This document shows, piece after piece, positions 41,448 through 50,007 of a stretch of 64,000 bases of DNA. The first letter of the stretch is position 1. The number at the start of each line of letters is the position of its first letter. The notes under the pieces were generated by a model that saw only the letters and a program-made list of their open reading frames with translations, was not told the DNA's origin and searched no databases. Source of the DNA: CAWELS01 sp964468205 (lineage in GTDB: Bacteria; Acidobacteriota; Terriglobia; Bryobacterales; Bryobacteraceae); the NCBI GenBank assembly GCA_964468205.1, contig CAYXVG010000008.1:62001-126000 (forward strand), written 5' to 3'. The position numbers and the translations under genes were made by a program.

Positions 41448-44400
41448 CTAGAAGAGTATCTTCAAGCCGAATTGGATGATCCGCGCGTCACGCGCGGAGG
41501 TGATCGTTCCGAAGCTCGAGCTTCGGTTGAAACCGTCCGCGCCCGCCGAAAAAGAAGTGTTCGGCAAACGCAGATTGACGTGGTTCATGAAGTTGAACGC
41601 CTCGGCGCGGAACTGCAGGTTGAGCCGCTCCGTGATTTGGGTGTTCTTGAGCAGTGAAAGGTCCCAGTTCATCGTTCCAGGGGACCGGACGTCAGGCAGG
41701 GTGCGGCCGACATTGCCGAACGTGAAGTCCGGCGGATTGATGAAGGCCATGGTATCGAACCACTGCTCTTGGGTTGGGTTGTCGAGTTTGGCGCTCTGGC
41801 CGGTGGAATTAGGGCGGTTGGCCTGGAAGTTGCTGGCGCCACGGATGCGGAGCGGTACACCTGACTGCATGATGCCGATGGTGTTGATTTGCCATCCACC
41901 GACAATCTTCTGAAGCACAGCGCTCTGCGGGCTCCAGCCTTTGCCGGGTCCCATCGGCAGTTCATATAGCAAGCTAATGACCCCTCGCTGGGCGACGTCG
42001 GCCGGGTCGAGCGACCGGTTCGCCTGACGGTCGAACAAGCCATTTTGGAAACCCTGGTCATTGCTGTTTTCCAGATTCCAGTTCACCATCGGTTGTGTGC
42101 TATCGCCGATCCTCTTGCCGGCAGTATAGGCTAGGTTCACGAGCAGTCCGTTTGCTATCCGTCGCTGCACATTCAACTGGAATTGGTGCGAAAGGTAGTT
42201 CCCGAGGCGGGGGTTCCGGATAGAGACCGAACTATAACATGGGTACGCCATGAGTGTCCGTTCGCGAGTGGTTGTCGCCGAACCAAGACCACCTGGAACA
42301 AGACCGGCGCAAGGATTCGGCACCTTGTCATTAAGTGATTGCTGCAAATCGAAGCGAATGTCCGGATGGACCTGATTCAGGTTGTAGCCGCCACCGGCGA
42401 AGTGGTTCCCCTTATTACCGGCGTAAGTAGCATCAATCATCCACCTTCCAAGCTGCGTTTGAATTGAGAAGTTCCACTGCTGGGTAATCGGAGTGGTCTT
42501 GTCGCTCTCGGTCCAACTGATGCTCTGCCCCAGGCGGGCGCCCGGCCCAGCCGATGCTCCGGGAGCTTCAACGGGAGCAAACGGGAATCCTTCGGCAAAC
42601 AGAAACGCGCGTTCGCCTGGCGCCTGGGCACTGTAATTTGTACGGGTGGTGGAGAACAACGTGGTGTCACCCATATATCCGACCCAGAAGGTGGACGGAT
42701 AGTAAACCCCGTAGCCGCCTCGGACCACCAGCCTGGCATTGCCGAATACATCGTAGGCAAAGCCGAATCGTGGGCCGAAGTCGTTGTAATCCTCGTCCAT
42801 GAAGGAGCGGGGCGCTCCGTCGATTCCGGCGTAGATCACGGTTCCTGGCAATCCTGTTTCGGGGTCCGTACCGTTCGGGTCAAAGCTGATGTGGCCATTG
42901 TTGCGCTCATACGGCTTCTGCTGGAAGTCGTAGCGCAGACCGAAGTTCAGGGTCAGCTTACGGCTCATCCTCCAGTCATCCTGGAAGAAGAAAGAAAGAG
43001 CGCTGCCATGCCATGAATTACCGAGAATCCGGTCGATACCTGCCGAATTAACCTCGCCCATAAGAAACTGGGCCATGTTATACCCGGTCCCGGCGGTTTT
43101 TTGCGGGTTGGTGGTGAGTCCCGAAAAACTGTAGCTTCCAGACAAAGCCGAGCCCTGCTGGTTGCCGCCGTACAGAATCCGGTAATTGGCCCCCATCTTC
43201 AGAGTGTGGTTCCCGTGGATCTTAGTCACCATGTCCTGGATATCCCAGTTCAGCGATGTGCGGGTGCCAAACGCCTGGCCGCCGATCTGGCCGAATCCGA
43301 AGTTGATGTTCGGGAACTGGTCATCGGGGACCACCGGAGGCAGGCCCAGGCGGCTTGGCCAGTTCTTGCCTCCGTTGATGGCCTGGAACGTGAACCACTG
43401 GCGCGAGATGCCGACCCGGAGGTTGTTGATCAACGTCGGCGAGAAGGTGTGCGTGTCGGACACAACGGCGTTCCGGTTGGTCTGATCGTCTACACGATTC
43501 GGACCCACGGTCGGATCGGTGAAAATGCTGCTGCCAGCCGGGTTATGCTCGGCCTGGGAATAGCGTACGAACATGGCGTTCCGGTCACTGAAGCGGTAGT
43601 CGCCCTTCATGCTGTACTGTGTCCAGTCAGTCTTGTTCAGATTTGCGTCTTGGTAGTTCTGGGCGTTGGTATATGGATTGTTGGGCGCTTTGTTGGGCGC
43701 CGGCCAGAAATCGACGATCTTCGGCGTGATGGGATCCCACCGGTCTCTCGGAACAATATTGCCCGGCAAAGGATCGCGGACGAGTCCGGAACCGTTGGGG
43801 TTCGGACGGGTTGTCGCTGGATCATAGATCGTTATCGGATTTCCGGCGGCATCGCGCAGGTCGCTAAAATTGCCCTCCCGCCAAGGCTGGATGGGCGTCG
43901 AAGAAATCCGAGGGCTGCTCTTCCGCAACAGATACTGCTCGAAGTTAAAGAAGCCGAAAAGCTTGTTCTTCAGGATCGGCCCTCCAAGCGAAGTGCCGTA
44001 TTGGTTGTAGCGAAGCGGCAGCTTTTCGCTGGCGAAGGTGTTGCGCGCATCGAACTTATCATTGCGCACGAACCAGTAGCCGGTTCCGTGGAATTCGTTC
44101 GTCCCGGACTTGGTGACGAGGTTGATGGCGCCTCCGGCGGTGAAACCGTATTCCGCGGACATCGTTCCGCTCTGCACCTTGAATTCTTCCACCGCGTCGA
44201 CCGCCGGAGGGACGCCTACCTCGCCGTGGTAGCTCAGCGTATTGTTGTTGCCGTCGAGCATCTGGGAGTTCATGGCGTTCGGGCTGCCGTTGATACTGAT
44301 CGAGGAAAGCTGAATACCCCGATCGCCGAATCCGGAGGCGGTCGGGCTGTTATTGGAAACGACCCCGGCAGTCAGCAGTGTCAGCGCCAGAGCCTGGCGG

Positions 44401-44843
44401 CCGTTCAGCGGCAACTCCTGCACGCGGCGATTTTCGACCACCGTTCCCAGGGTGGCGCCACGGGTGTCGACCAGCGATGTCTCGCCGACCACTTCCACCG
44501 TCTGGACGACATCGCCGACCTCCATCACGATATTCACCTGGGCGTTCTGGTTCACCTGGAGGGAAAGTCCGCTTCGAACAAACCGCTTGAAGCCTTCCAT
44601 CTCGCCGCGAACTTCATAATCCCCGACCGCTAGTCCGGGAGCAGTATAGTTACCGGACTCGTTCGCTTCGGTCGCAAACGCCGCTCCGGTGTTCACGTTG
44701 ACGATTTCGACCCGGGCGCCGGGTATCACGGCGTCCTGCTGGTCCGTGACAGTACCGAAAATGGTGCCGGTCTGCTGCTGGGCAAACATTGTGACAGCGA
44801 CCATGGCCACTGCCAGAATTACCTTGGTGAGTGTCTTAAGCAT
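41448..44843 (-). CDS. TonB-dependent-receptor-like outer-membrane protein with carboxypeptidase-regulatory-like domain
   Basis: A 1131-residue Oar/CarboxypepD_reg-type protein characteristic of Acidobacteriota. After a signal peptide (MLKTLTKVILAVAMVAVTMFA), residues about 25-110 are a carboxypeptidase-regulatory-like beta-sandwich (GTIFGTVTDQQDAVIPGARVEIVN...GNYTAPGLAVGDYEV). Then comes a plug-like part (VENRRVQELPLNGRQALALTLLTAG, SISINGSPNAMNSQMLDGNNN, VEEFKVQSGTMSAEYGFTAGGAINLVTKSGTNEFHG) and a large C-terminal beta-barrel ending in IIQFGLKILF with a terminal Phe. It probably takes up oligosaccharides across the outer membrane. The ATG at 44843 is used; a TTG two codons upstream is possible. 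Its promoter (44925-44953) is followed by a putative GntR operator. Confidence 0.9.
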   Translation of the reverse strand: MLKTLTKVILAVAMVAVTMFAQQQTGTIFGTVTDQQDAVIPGARVEIVNVNTGAAFATEANESGNYTAPGLAVGDYEVRGEMEGFKRFVRSGLSLQVNQNAQVNIVMEVGDVVQTVEVVGETSLVDTRGATLGTVVENRRVQELPLNGRQALALTLLTAGVVSNNSPTASGFGDRGIQLSSISINGSPNAMNSQMLDGNNNTLSYHGEVGVPPAVDAVEEFKVQSGTMSAEYGFTAGGAINLVTKSGTNEFHGTGYWFVRNDKFDARNTFASEKLPLRYNQYGTSLGGPILKNKLFGFFNFEQYLLRKSSPRISSTPIQPWREGNFSDLRDAAGNPITIYDPATTRPNPNGSGLVRDPLPGNIVPRDRWDPITPKIVDFWPAPNKAPNNPYTNAQNYQDANLNKTDWTQYSMKGDYRFSDRNAMFVRYSQAEHNPAGSSIFTDPTVGPNRVDDQTNRNAVVSDTHTFSPTLINNLRVGISRQWFTFQAINGGKNWPSRLGLPPVVPDDQFPNINFGFGQIGGQAFGTRTSLNWDIQDMVTKIHGNHTLKMGANYRILYGGNQQGSALSGSYSFSGLTTNPQKTAGTGYNMAQFLMGEVNSAGIDRILGNSWHGSALSFFFQDDWRMSRKLTLNFGLRYDFQQKPYERNNGHISFDPNGTDPETGLPGTVIYAGIDGAPRSFMDEDYNDFGPRFGFAYDVFGNARLVVRGGYGVYYPSTFWVGYMGDTTLFSTTRTNYSAQAPGERAFLFAEGFPFAPVEAPGASAGPGARLGQSISWTESDKTTPITQQWNFSIQTQLGRWMIDATYAGNKGNHFAGGGYNLNQVHPDIRFDLQQSLNDKVPNPCAGLVPGGLGSATTTRERTLMAYPCYSSVSIRNPRLGNYLSHQFQLNVQRRIANGLLVNLAYTAGKRIGDSTQPMVNWNLENSNDQGFQNGLFDRQANRSLDPADVAQRGVISLLYELPMGPGKGWSPQSAVLQKIVGGWQINTIGIMQSGVPLRIRGASNFQANRPNSTGQSAKLDNPTQEQWFDTMAFINPPDFTFGNVGRTLPDVRSPGTMNWDLSLLKNTQITERLNLQFRAEAFNFMNHVNLRLPNTSFSAGADGFNRSSSFGTITSARDARIIQFGLKILF

Positions 44844-44894
44844 TGTCAAAAACCCTCTCTTCCACCAAACCTCTGAAGCCGATTGATATAAGAC

Positions 44895-44953
44895 ATCTGA
44901 AATTCCAGATTCCAGATCGAATCGATTATTTCATAGTAAGGCTGGCGTGTCAA
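44895..44953 (-). promoter_or_regulatory. Promoter and putative GntR operator of the TonB-dependent-receptor-like gene
   Basis: On the minus strand TTGACA (44948-44953) is followed after 17 bases by AATAAT (44925-44930). A 16-bp near-perfect palindrome ATCTGAAATTCCAGAT (44895-44910, 7 of 8 pairs) lies 15 to 30 bases downstream of the -10, where a repressor would block elongation or open-complex exit. Confidence 0.65.
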
Positions 44954-45045
44954 GAAGAAGTAACACACCGGTCTTTTGGGATTTTTTGGAGAGGGGAGAG
45001 ATCGGGGGGCTCCCGAAGCGTCCGGCGCGGCTACAGGAGAAACTC

Positions 45046-45480
45046 CTACGGTCTTGTCTCAGGGTGCGCCCATGGATCGATCAACCGGATTCCGCAGCCG
45101 GCGAAATCCGGCAGGTTTCGGGTGGCGAGAGCCGCCCCGCGACAGCGGGCGATGGCGGCGATCTGCGCGTCGGCGTGGCGGATCGGCCGGCGTTTGCGGC
45201 GTCGTTCGACGCTGATCTCGGCGAAGGCCTGCGCGGCGGCGCTATCAAACGGCAGCAGGCGCCCCGCGAAGTCCTCCGCGAGAATGGCGGCTACCGCGGC
45301 CCTCAAGGCCGCCTGCCGCCTGCCCCTTGTCAACAGCGCGGCACCATACAGCGTCTCAGCCTCCGTGATCGTGCTGAGAAATAGCTCCCGCGCTGCCTGC
45401 TCAGACAACCAGCGCATGACCCGGGCCGATGGCGCCGGCCGGAGAGCCTCCGACAGCACATTCGTGTCCAGCACGATCAT
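45046..45480 (-). CDS. vapC: PIN-domain toxin, VapC/FitB-like
   Basis: A 144-residue PIN-domain RNase toxin: IVLDTNVLSEALRP (first acidic residue), TITEAETLYGAALL (Glu), RHADAQIAAIARCRGAALATRNLPDF (acidic residues of strand 4). These are the Mg-binding positions of VapC enzymes. It overlaps the antitoxin gene by four bases. The pair sits between the receptor-like gene and a regulated flavoprotein gene, and its orientation is opposite to the latter. Confidence 0.92.
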   Translation of the reverse strand: MIVLDTNVLSEALRPAPSARVMRWLSEQAARELFLSTITEAETLYGAALLTRGRRQAALRAAVAAILAEDFAGRLLPFDSAAAQAFAEISVERRRKRRPIRHADAQIAAIARCRGAALATRNLPDFAGCGIRLIDPWAHPETRP

Positions 45481-45725
45481 GCGCCCATCTCCGGCGGCGG
45501 GCGCATTGGGTCACGCACGGGAACCGGCAGGTCCACTCCGCCAAGTGGAGCGATACGTTTCCGTATCGAATCGGCGAGGTTCGGTTCTGGGCCAACCTCT
45601 TCGGCCAGCGCCGCCCGCAGGATCTCCCGCGCCTCCTCTTCCATCGAACGTCCGTGATGCGCCGCCCGGATTCGCAACCGGGCTTTGACGCCTTCCTCGA
45701 TCTTTCGGATTGTGATAGCGCCCAT
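45477..45725 (-). CDS. vapB: VapB/FitA-like ribbon-helix-helix antitoxin
   Basis: An 82-residue protein: MGAITIRKIEEGVKARLRIRAAHHGRSMEEEAREILRAAL forms the ribbon-helix-helix DNA-binding part typical of FitA-like antitoxins; the acidic/proline-rich C-terminal tail (GPEPNLADSIRKRIAPLGG) would neutralise the toxin. The ATG at 45725 is preferred to a longer frame, because the RHH domain starts there. It overlaps vapC by an ATGA. Confidence 0.88.
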   Translation of the reverse strand: MGAITIRKIEEGVKARLRIRAAHHGRSMEEEAREILRAALAEEVGPEPNLADSIRKRIAPLGGVDLPVPVRDPMRPPPEMGA

Positions 45726-45822
45726 ATTGCATTGCGCGCAGAGCTTCCGCTCGGACGCGCGCGGCGGGTTTCCGTTTCGGAGGGGCTGTGCGGCGACTCC
45801 CCGCCAAAACTGACGTTTCACA

Positions 45823-45867
45823 TCTGAGATTTCAAAGTTGACCCGGCCGGCTACCGTGTGACACGAT
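45823..45867 (+). promoter_or_regulatory. Promoter and putative GntR operator of FAD oxidoreductase copy 1
   Basis: Palindrome TCTGAGATTTCAAA (45823-45836) ends one base before -35 TTGACC (45838-45843); CACGAT (45862-45867) is 18 bases downstream. The arrangement is the same as upstream of the paralogue at 48033. Confidence 0.5.
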
Positions 45868-45925
45868 CAACGGTACGTGCGGGGGGAGCCCGCAATCCGC
45901 ATCTTGGAAAACGAAGGAGACGCCA

Positions 45926-47890
45926 ATGAAACGACGTGACTTCCTTGCCGCGGCCGGCTTCGGGCCATACTCGGTGATGATCTTCGCGGATCAGTTGCCG
46001 CCGCGGGAAGCGCCGCTGCCGGTGGGGGACCGGGTGCGCCGCGGCCTGGAAAAGGTAGCCCCGCCGTCAGCCCAGCGCGGACAAATCGCCCATGAGCCCC
46101 ACATGCGGCTGGTGGATCTGGAGTGTGACGTGCTAGTCGCCGGCGGAGGGATGGCCGGCGTCTGCGCGGCGGTGGCCGCGGCCCGGCACGGTTCGCGGGT
46201 GGTGCTGGTGCAGGATCGTTCCCGGCTCGGCGGGAACTCATCGAGCGAAGTGAAGATGCACATCTCGGGGTCGGCCCGGCTTTCCGGCTGGCGCGAGAGC
46301 GGACTGCTCGAGGAGTTCGAACTCGACGACGTCGTGAACAACCCGCAAGGATCGTTCGAACTCTGGGATCTGCTGCTGTACGACAAGGTAGTGAGCGAGC
46401 CGAACATCACGCTGCTGCTGGACACGTCGGTCTGCGGCACGGAGGTGCAGGGCAACCGCATCACGCAAGCGACGGCGCGCAGCGAGGCCACCGAGCACGT
46501 CTACCGGATCCGGGCGAAGATGTTCTGCGACTGCACCGGCGACAGCCGCCTGGGCCTGGAGGCCGGAGCGATCCTGCGCGGCGGCCGCGAGGCGCGCAGC
46601 GAATTCAACGAGCCGTTAGCGCTGGACCAGGCGGACGACGCGACGCTCGGCAGCAGCCTGCTCTTCACATCGCGGGACTATGGCAGGCCGATGCCGTTCA
46701 AGCCGCCGAACTGGGCCCGCAAAGTGACGCGCAACCATCTCCGCCTCCGCCCAATACGCGAGTGGGACTACGGCTACTGGTGGATTGAATGGGGCGGCGA
46801 CCGGGACACGATCGGCGATCAGGAGCGCATCCGCTTCGAGCTAATATCGATTGTCATGGGTGTCTGGGACTACATCAAGAACAGCGGCGACCATCCCTCC
46901 AGCGCCAACTGGGCGATGGATTGGGTCGGTTTCCTGCCCGCCAAGCGAGGCAGCCGCCGAATGGAAGGAGACCACGTCTTGACGCAGCACGACCTGGAGC
47001 GGGGCGACATCGAGGATGGTGTTGCGATCGGCGGCTGGCCGATGGATGATCACCCGCCGGCCGGTTTCGACCGTCCCCAATTGCGGCCGAACGTGAACGG
47101 TCCGGTGCGCGTCCCCTACAACATCCCTTTGCGCTCGCTCTACAGCAAGAACGTCGAAAACCTGATGATGGCTGGCCGGAACATCAGTTGTTCGCACGTG
47201 GCGTACACCTCGACGCGCGTCATGGGTACGTGTTCCGTGGTTGGCCAGGCGGTGGGGACAACGGCGGCGATGTGCCTCAAGCACAGTGTTACCCCGCGGG
47301 GAATCTACGAAGACAAGATGCTTCTTGAGTCGCTGCAGCAGACTCTGCTTCGGGATGACCAGACCATCCGGAACCGCGTCAACACCGACCCTAAGGACCT
47401 CGCCCGACAGGCGACAGTGAAGTGTAGCAGCGAGACCGGCAAGGCGCGGGCAGCGCTCGTGATCGACGGGCACCTCCGCGACTACCCGCACCCGGACAAA
47501 AATGGGCCAAAGGAGATTCACCACTGGGAGGCAGAGTTGGAAAACGACGGAGCCTGGATCGAGCTCTCTTGGACGAAGCCCCAGCAAATCCGTGAGATTC
47601 AGATCACCTTCGACAGCGGCTTTCAGCGTTTTCTGCGTTTGTCCGGTTCAAAACGGGTTAGAGAGGCCACTATCCGGGCGCCGCAGCCGGAAACCGTGCG
47701 CGACTACAAACTGCTGTACCAGGCCGCGGGGACTTCCAGCCTGGCCGAACTGGCAAGCGTGGCAGGTAACTATCAGCGGGTCAACCGGCATCGAGTGGAG
47801 CCAATTGAGGCGGAGGCGCTGCGGATCCACGTCCTCGCGACCAACGGCGATTCGGCGGCGCGCATTTTTGAGGTCCGCTGCTATGGTTGA
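45926..47890 (+). CDS. Tat-exported FAD-dependent oxidoreductase, paralogue 1
   Basis: A 654-residue protein with a leader containing KRRDFLAAAGF. FAD-binding VLVAGGGMAGVCAAVAAARHG (residues about 70-88), RLGGNSSSEVKMH, CTGDSRLGLEAGA, and YNIPLRSLYSKNVENLMMAGRNISCSHVAYTSTRVMGTC follow the FAD_oxidored family order; the C-terminus is a discoidin-like domain ending FEVRCYG. It is very similar to the next gene. AAGGAGA precedes the ATG. It may oxidise a sugar hydroxyl in the periplasm; no activity has been assigned to this family that I can name with confidence. Confidence 0.88.
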   Translation: MKRRDFLAAAGFGPYSVMIFADQLPPREAPLPVGDRVRRGLEKVAPPSAQRGQIAHEPHMRLVDLECDVLVAGGGMAGVCAAVAAARHGSRVVLVQDRSRLGGNSSSEVKMHISGSARLSGWRESGLLEEFELDDVVNNPQGSFELWDLLLYDKVVSEPNITLLLDTSVCGTEVQGNRITQATARSEATEHVYRIRAKMFCDCTGDSRLGLEAGAILRGGREARSEFNEPLALDQADDATLGSSLLFTSRDYGRPMPFKPPNWARKVTRNHLRLRPIREWDYGYWWIEWGGDRDTIGDQERIRFELISIVMGVWDYIKNSGDHPSSANWAMDWVGFLPAKRGSRRMEGDHVLTQHDLERGDIEDGVAIGGWPMDDHPPAGFDRPQLRPNVNGPVRVPYNIPLRSLYSKNVENLMMAGRNISCSHVAYTSTRVMGTCSVVGQAVGTTAAMCLKHSVTPRGIYEDKMLLESLQQTLLRDDQTIRNRVNTDPKDLARQATVKCSSETGKARAALVIDGHLRDYPHPDKNGPKEIHHWEAELENDGAWIELSWTKPQQIREIQITFDSGFQRFLRLSGSKRVREATIRAPQPETVRDYKLLYQAAGTSSLAELASVAGNYQRVNRHRVEPIEAEALRIHVLATNGDSAARIFEVRCYG

Positions 47891-47955
47891 GTATCGTCGG
47901 CCGTGGTGGATCGCAACGCGAAACGCTGATATGGATTCACTGCTAACATTACAAA

Positions 47956-48000
47956 TCTGAAATATCAGACTTGACCAGCGATCCCTACTCGTGGCAGTAT
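47956..48000 (+). promoter_or_regulatory. Promoter and putative GntR operator of FAD oxidoreductase copy 2
   Basis: Palindrome TCTGAAATATCAGA (47956-47969) ends one base before -35 TTGACC (47971-47976); CAGTAT (47995-48000) follows 18 bases later. Six of seven base pairs of the palindrome match. Confidence 0.55.
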
Positions 48001-48032
48001 CTCAGTTGTAAGAAGAAAGGGGCGGACAACTC

Positions 48033-49997
48033 GTGAAAAGACGTGATTTCATTACCGGATTGAGTTTTGGCGGCTACTCCCTGGTGGTTCTCGCGGACCA
48101 GCTTCCGGCGGCGGAGCACCCGATACCAACGCCGGACCGGGTACGTAGGGATCTGGAGAACGTGGCGCCGGGAGGGCTAGAGCGCATCGGAACAGGCCAC
48201 GAACCGAACATGCGGCTGGTTCCGCTCGAGTGCGATGTACTTGTGGCCGGCGGCGGGCTTTCAGGCGTTTGCGCGGCGATAGCGGCGGCGCGCCACGGGG
48301 CGAAGGTGATTCTGGTGCAAAACCGCTCGCGGCTCGGTGGCAACTCCTCGAGCGAGGTAAAGATGCACGTGGTGGGAGCTTCGTGCCACAAAGGGCGGCC
48401 GGGCTGGCGTGAATCCGGTCTCATCGAGGAGCTTCGGCTCGACGACGCGGTGAACAACCCGCATCGTTCCTGGGAACTCTGGGATCTGCTGTTGTATGAC
48501 AAGGTGGTCAGCGAGCCGAATATCACTCTCCTGCTCGACTCCTCACTCTATTCGGCCAAGATGGACGGCGATCGAATCGAGACCGTTCTGGTGCGATGCG
48601 ACCTCTCCGAACACCTCTACGACATCAAGGCCGAAATCTTCATGGATTGCACCGGAGATTCCCGGCTCGGCCTCGAAGCTGGCGCCAAATACCGCACCGG
48701 CCGCGAGGCCCGCTCGGAGTTCAACGAGTCTCTTGCCATTGAAGACCAGGACGAACAGACCCTATCGAGCAGCATCCTTTTCACATCCCGCGACTACGGG
48801 CGGCCGACGCCCTTCACCCCGCCAAAGTGGGCTCGGAAAGTAACCCGCCAGCACCTGCGTCACCGCAAGATCAACTCCTGGGAGTACGGCTACTGGTGGA
48901 TCGCATGGGGCGGCGACAAGGACACGATTCGCGACAATGAGCGCATCCGGTTTGAGCTGCTTTCGATCGTTATGGGGGTTTGGGACTACATCAAGAACTC
49001 GGGCGATCATCCGGCGAGCGCCAACTGGGCGATGGACTGGGTCGGGTTCATCCCGGGCAAGCGCGGCAGCCGCCGCCTGGTGGGCGATTACATCCTGACT
49101 CAAAACGATTTGGAACGCGGCACAATCGAGGACGCCGTCGCGATTGGCGGCTGGCCCATGGACGACCATCCGCCGGGAGGGTGGGAGCGGCCGCAGTTGC
49201 GCCCCAACCGCTCCATCAAGACGGACGAAGTATTTAATATCCCGCTGCGCTCGCTTTACAGCAAGAACATCCCGAATCTAATGATGGCCGGACGCAACAT
49301 CAGTTGCAGCCACATGGCATTCACATCAACGCGCGTAATGGCCACCTGCGCGGTCGCCGGCCAGGCGGCGGGCACTGCCGCTGCAATGTCCGTGCGCGAA
49401 AAAATGCCGCCGCGGGAAATCTACCGGAACAAGACGAAACTGGCCCGGCTGCAGCAGGCGTTGCTGCGGGATGACCAGACCATCCGGGACCTCGTCAACG
49501 AGGATCCGGCGGACCTCGCACGGAAGGCAGAGGTCACCTGTAGCGTCGCCGATTGCCCCAGCGACCCGGCCGTTGTGGTGGACGGCCATATTCGCGACTA
49601 TCCGGGCAAGGACGGCAAAGAGATCCATTCGTGGTCGGCGCGGATGCGGGACGGCGGCGTCTCTTTGGATCTCGCTTGGCCACAACCAAATAAAGTGTCC
49701 GAGGTGCAGATCACGTTCGACTCCGGATTTGAACGGGAGCTGACCCTGACCTCGTCGGATCGCATCAACGAAGGGATCATTCGCGCGCCGCAACCAGAAA
49801 CCGTGCGGGATTACCGGGTCCTTGTACGCAGCCCCGGAGCGAGCGGCTGGAAGGAGGTTGCCAGAGTGGAGGGCAACCACCAGCGTCTCCGCCGCCACCG
49901 GTTCCAGCCGGAAGAGGCGCAGGCGGTGCGGATCCATATCGACGCCACCAACGGCGACGAGAACGCGCGGATCTTCGAAGTCCGGTGCTACTCCTGA
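48033..49997 (+). CDS. Tat-exported FAD-dependent oxidoreductase, paralogue 2
   Basis: A 654-residue paralogue of the preceding gene, exactly equal in length, with the same landmarks: KRRDFITGLSFGGYSLVVLADQLP leader, VLVAGGGLSGVCAAIAAARHG, RLGGNSSSEVKMHVVG, YSKNIPNLMMAGRNISCSHM and the FEVRCYS end. The start is a GTG at 48033 after AAAGGGG. It has its own operator-promoter copy and starts the downstream operon with the DUF362 gene 10 bases later. Confidence 0.88.
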   Translation: MKRRDFITGLSFGGYSLVVLADQLPAAEHPIPTPDRVRRDLENVAPGGLERIGTGHEPNMRLVPLECDVLVAGGGLSGVCAAIAAARHGAKVILVQNRSRLGGNSSSEVKMHVVGASCHKGRPGWRESGLIEELRLDDAVNNPHRSWELWDLLLYDKVVSEPNITLLLDSSLYSAKMDGDRIETVLVRCDLSEHLYDIKAEIFMDCTGDSRLGLEAGAKYRTGREARSEFNESLAIEDQDEQTLSSSILFTSRDYGRPTPFTPPKWARKVTRQHLRHRKINSWEYGYWWIAWGGDKDTIRDNERIRFELLSIVMGVWDYIKNSGDHPASANWAMDWVGFIPGKRGSRRLVGDYILTQNDLERGTIEDAVAIGGWPMDDHPPGGWERPQLRPNRSIKTDEVFNIPLRSLYSKNIPNLMMAGRNISCSHMAFTSTRVMATCAVAGQAAGTAAAMSVREKMPPREIYRNKTKLARLQQALLRDDQTIRDLVNEDPADLARKAEVTCSVADCPSDPAVVVDGHIRDYPGKDGKEIHSWSARMRDGGVSLDLAWPQPNKVSEVQITFDSGFERELTLTSSDRINEGIIRAPQPETVRDYRVLVRSPGASGWKEVARVEGNHQRLRRHRFQPEEAQAVRIHIDATNGDENARIFEVRCYS

Positions 49998-50007
49998 CAG
50001 GAGCGCG

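Noticed and set aside
43101..44633. A 510-codon plus-strand frame opposite the TonB-dependent-receptor-like gene.
   Set aside because: Antisense shadow of a well-supported gene, no recognisable domain.
41448..44843. SusC-type receptor with SusD partner.
   Set aside because: No SusD-like gene is adjacent and the architecture is the Acidobacteriota Oar-like type.
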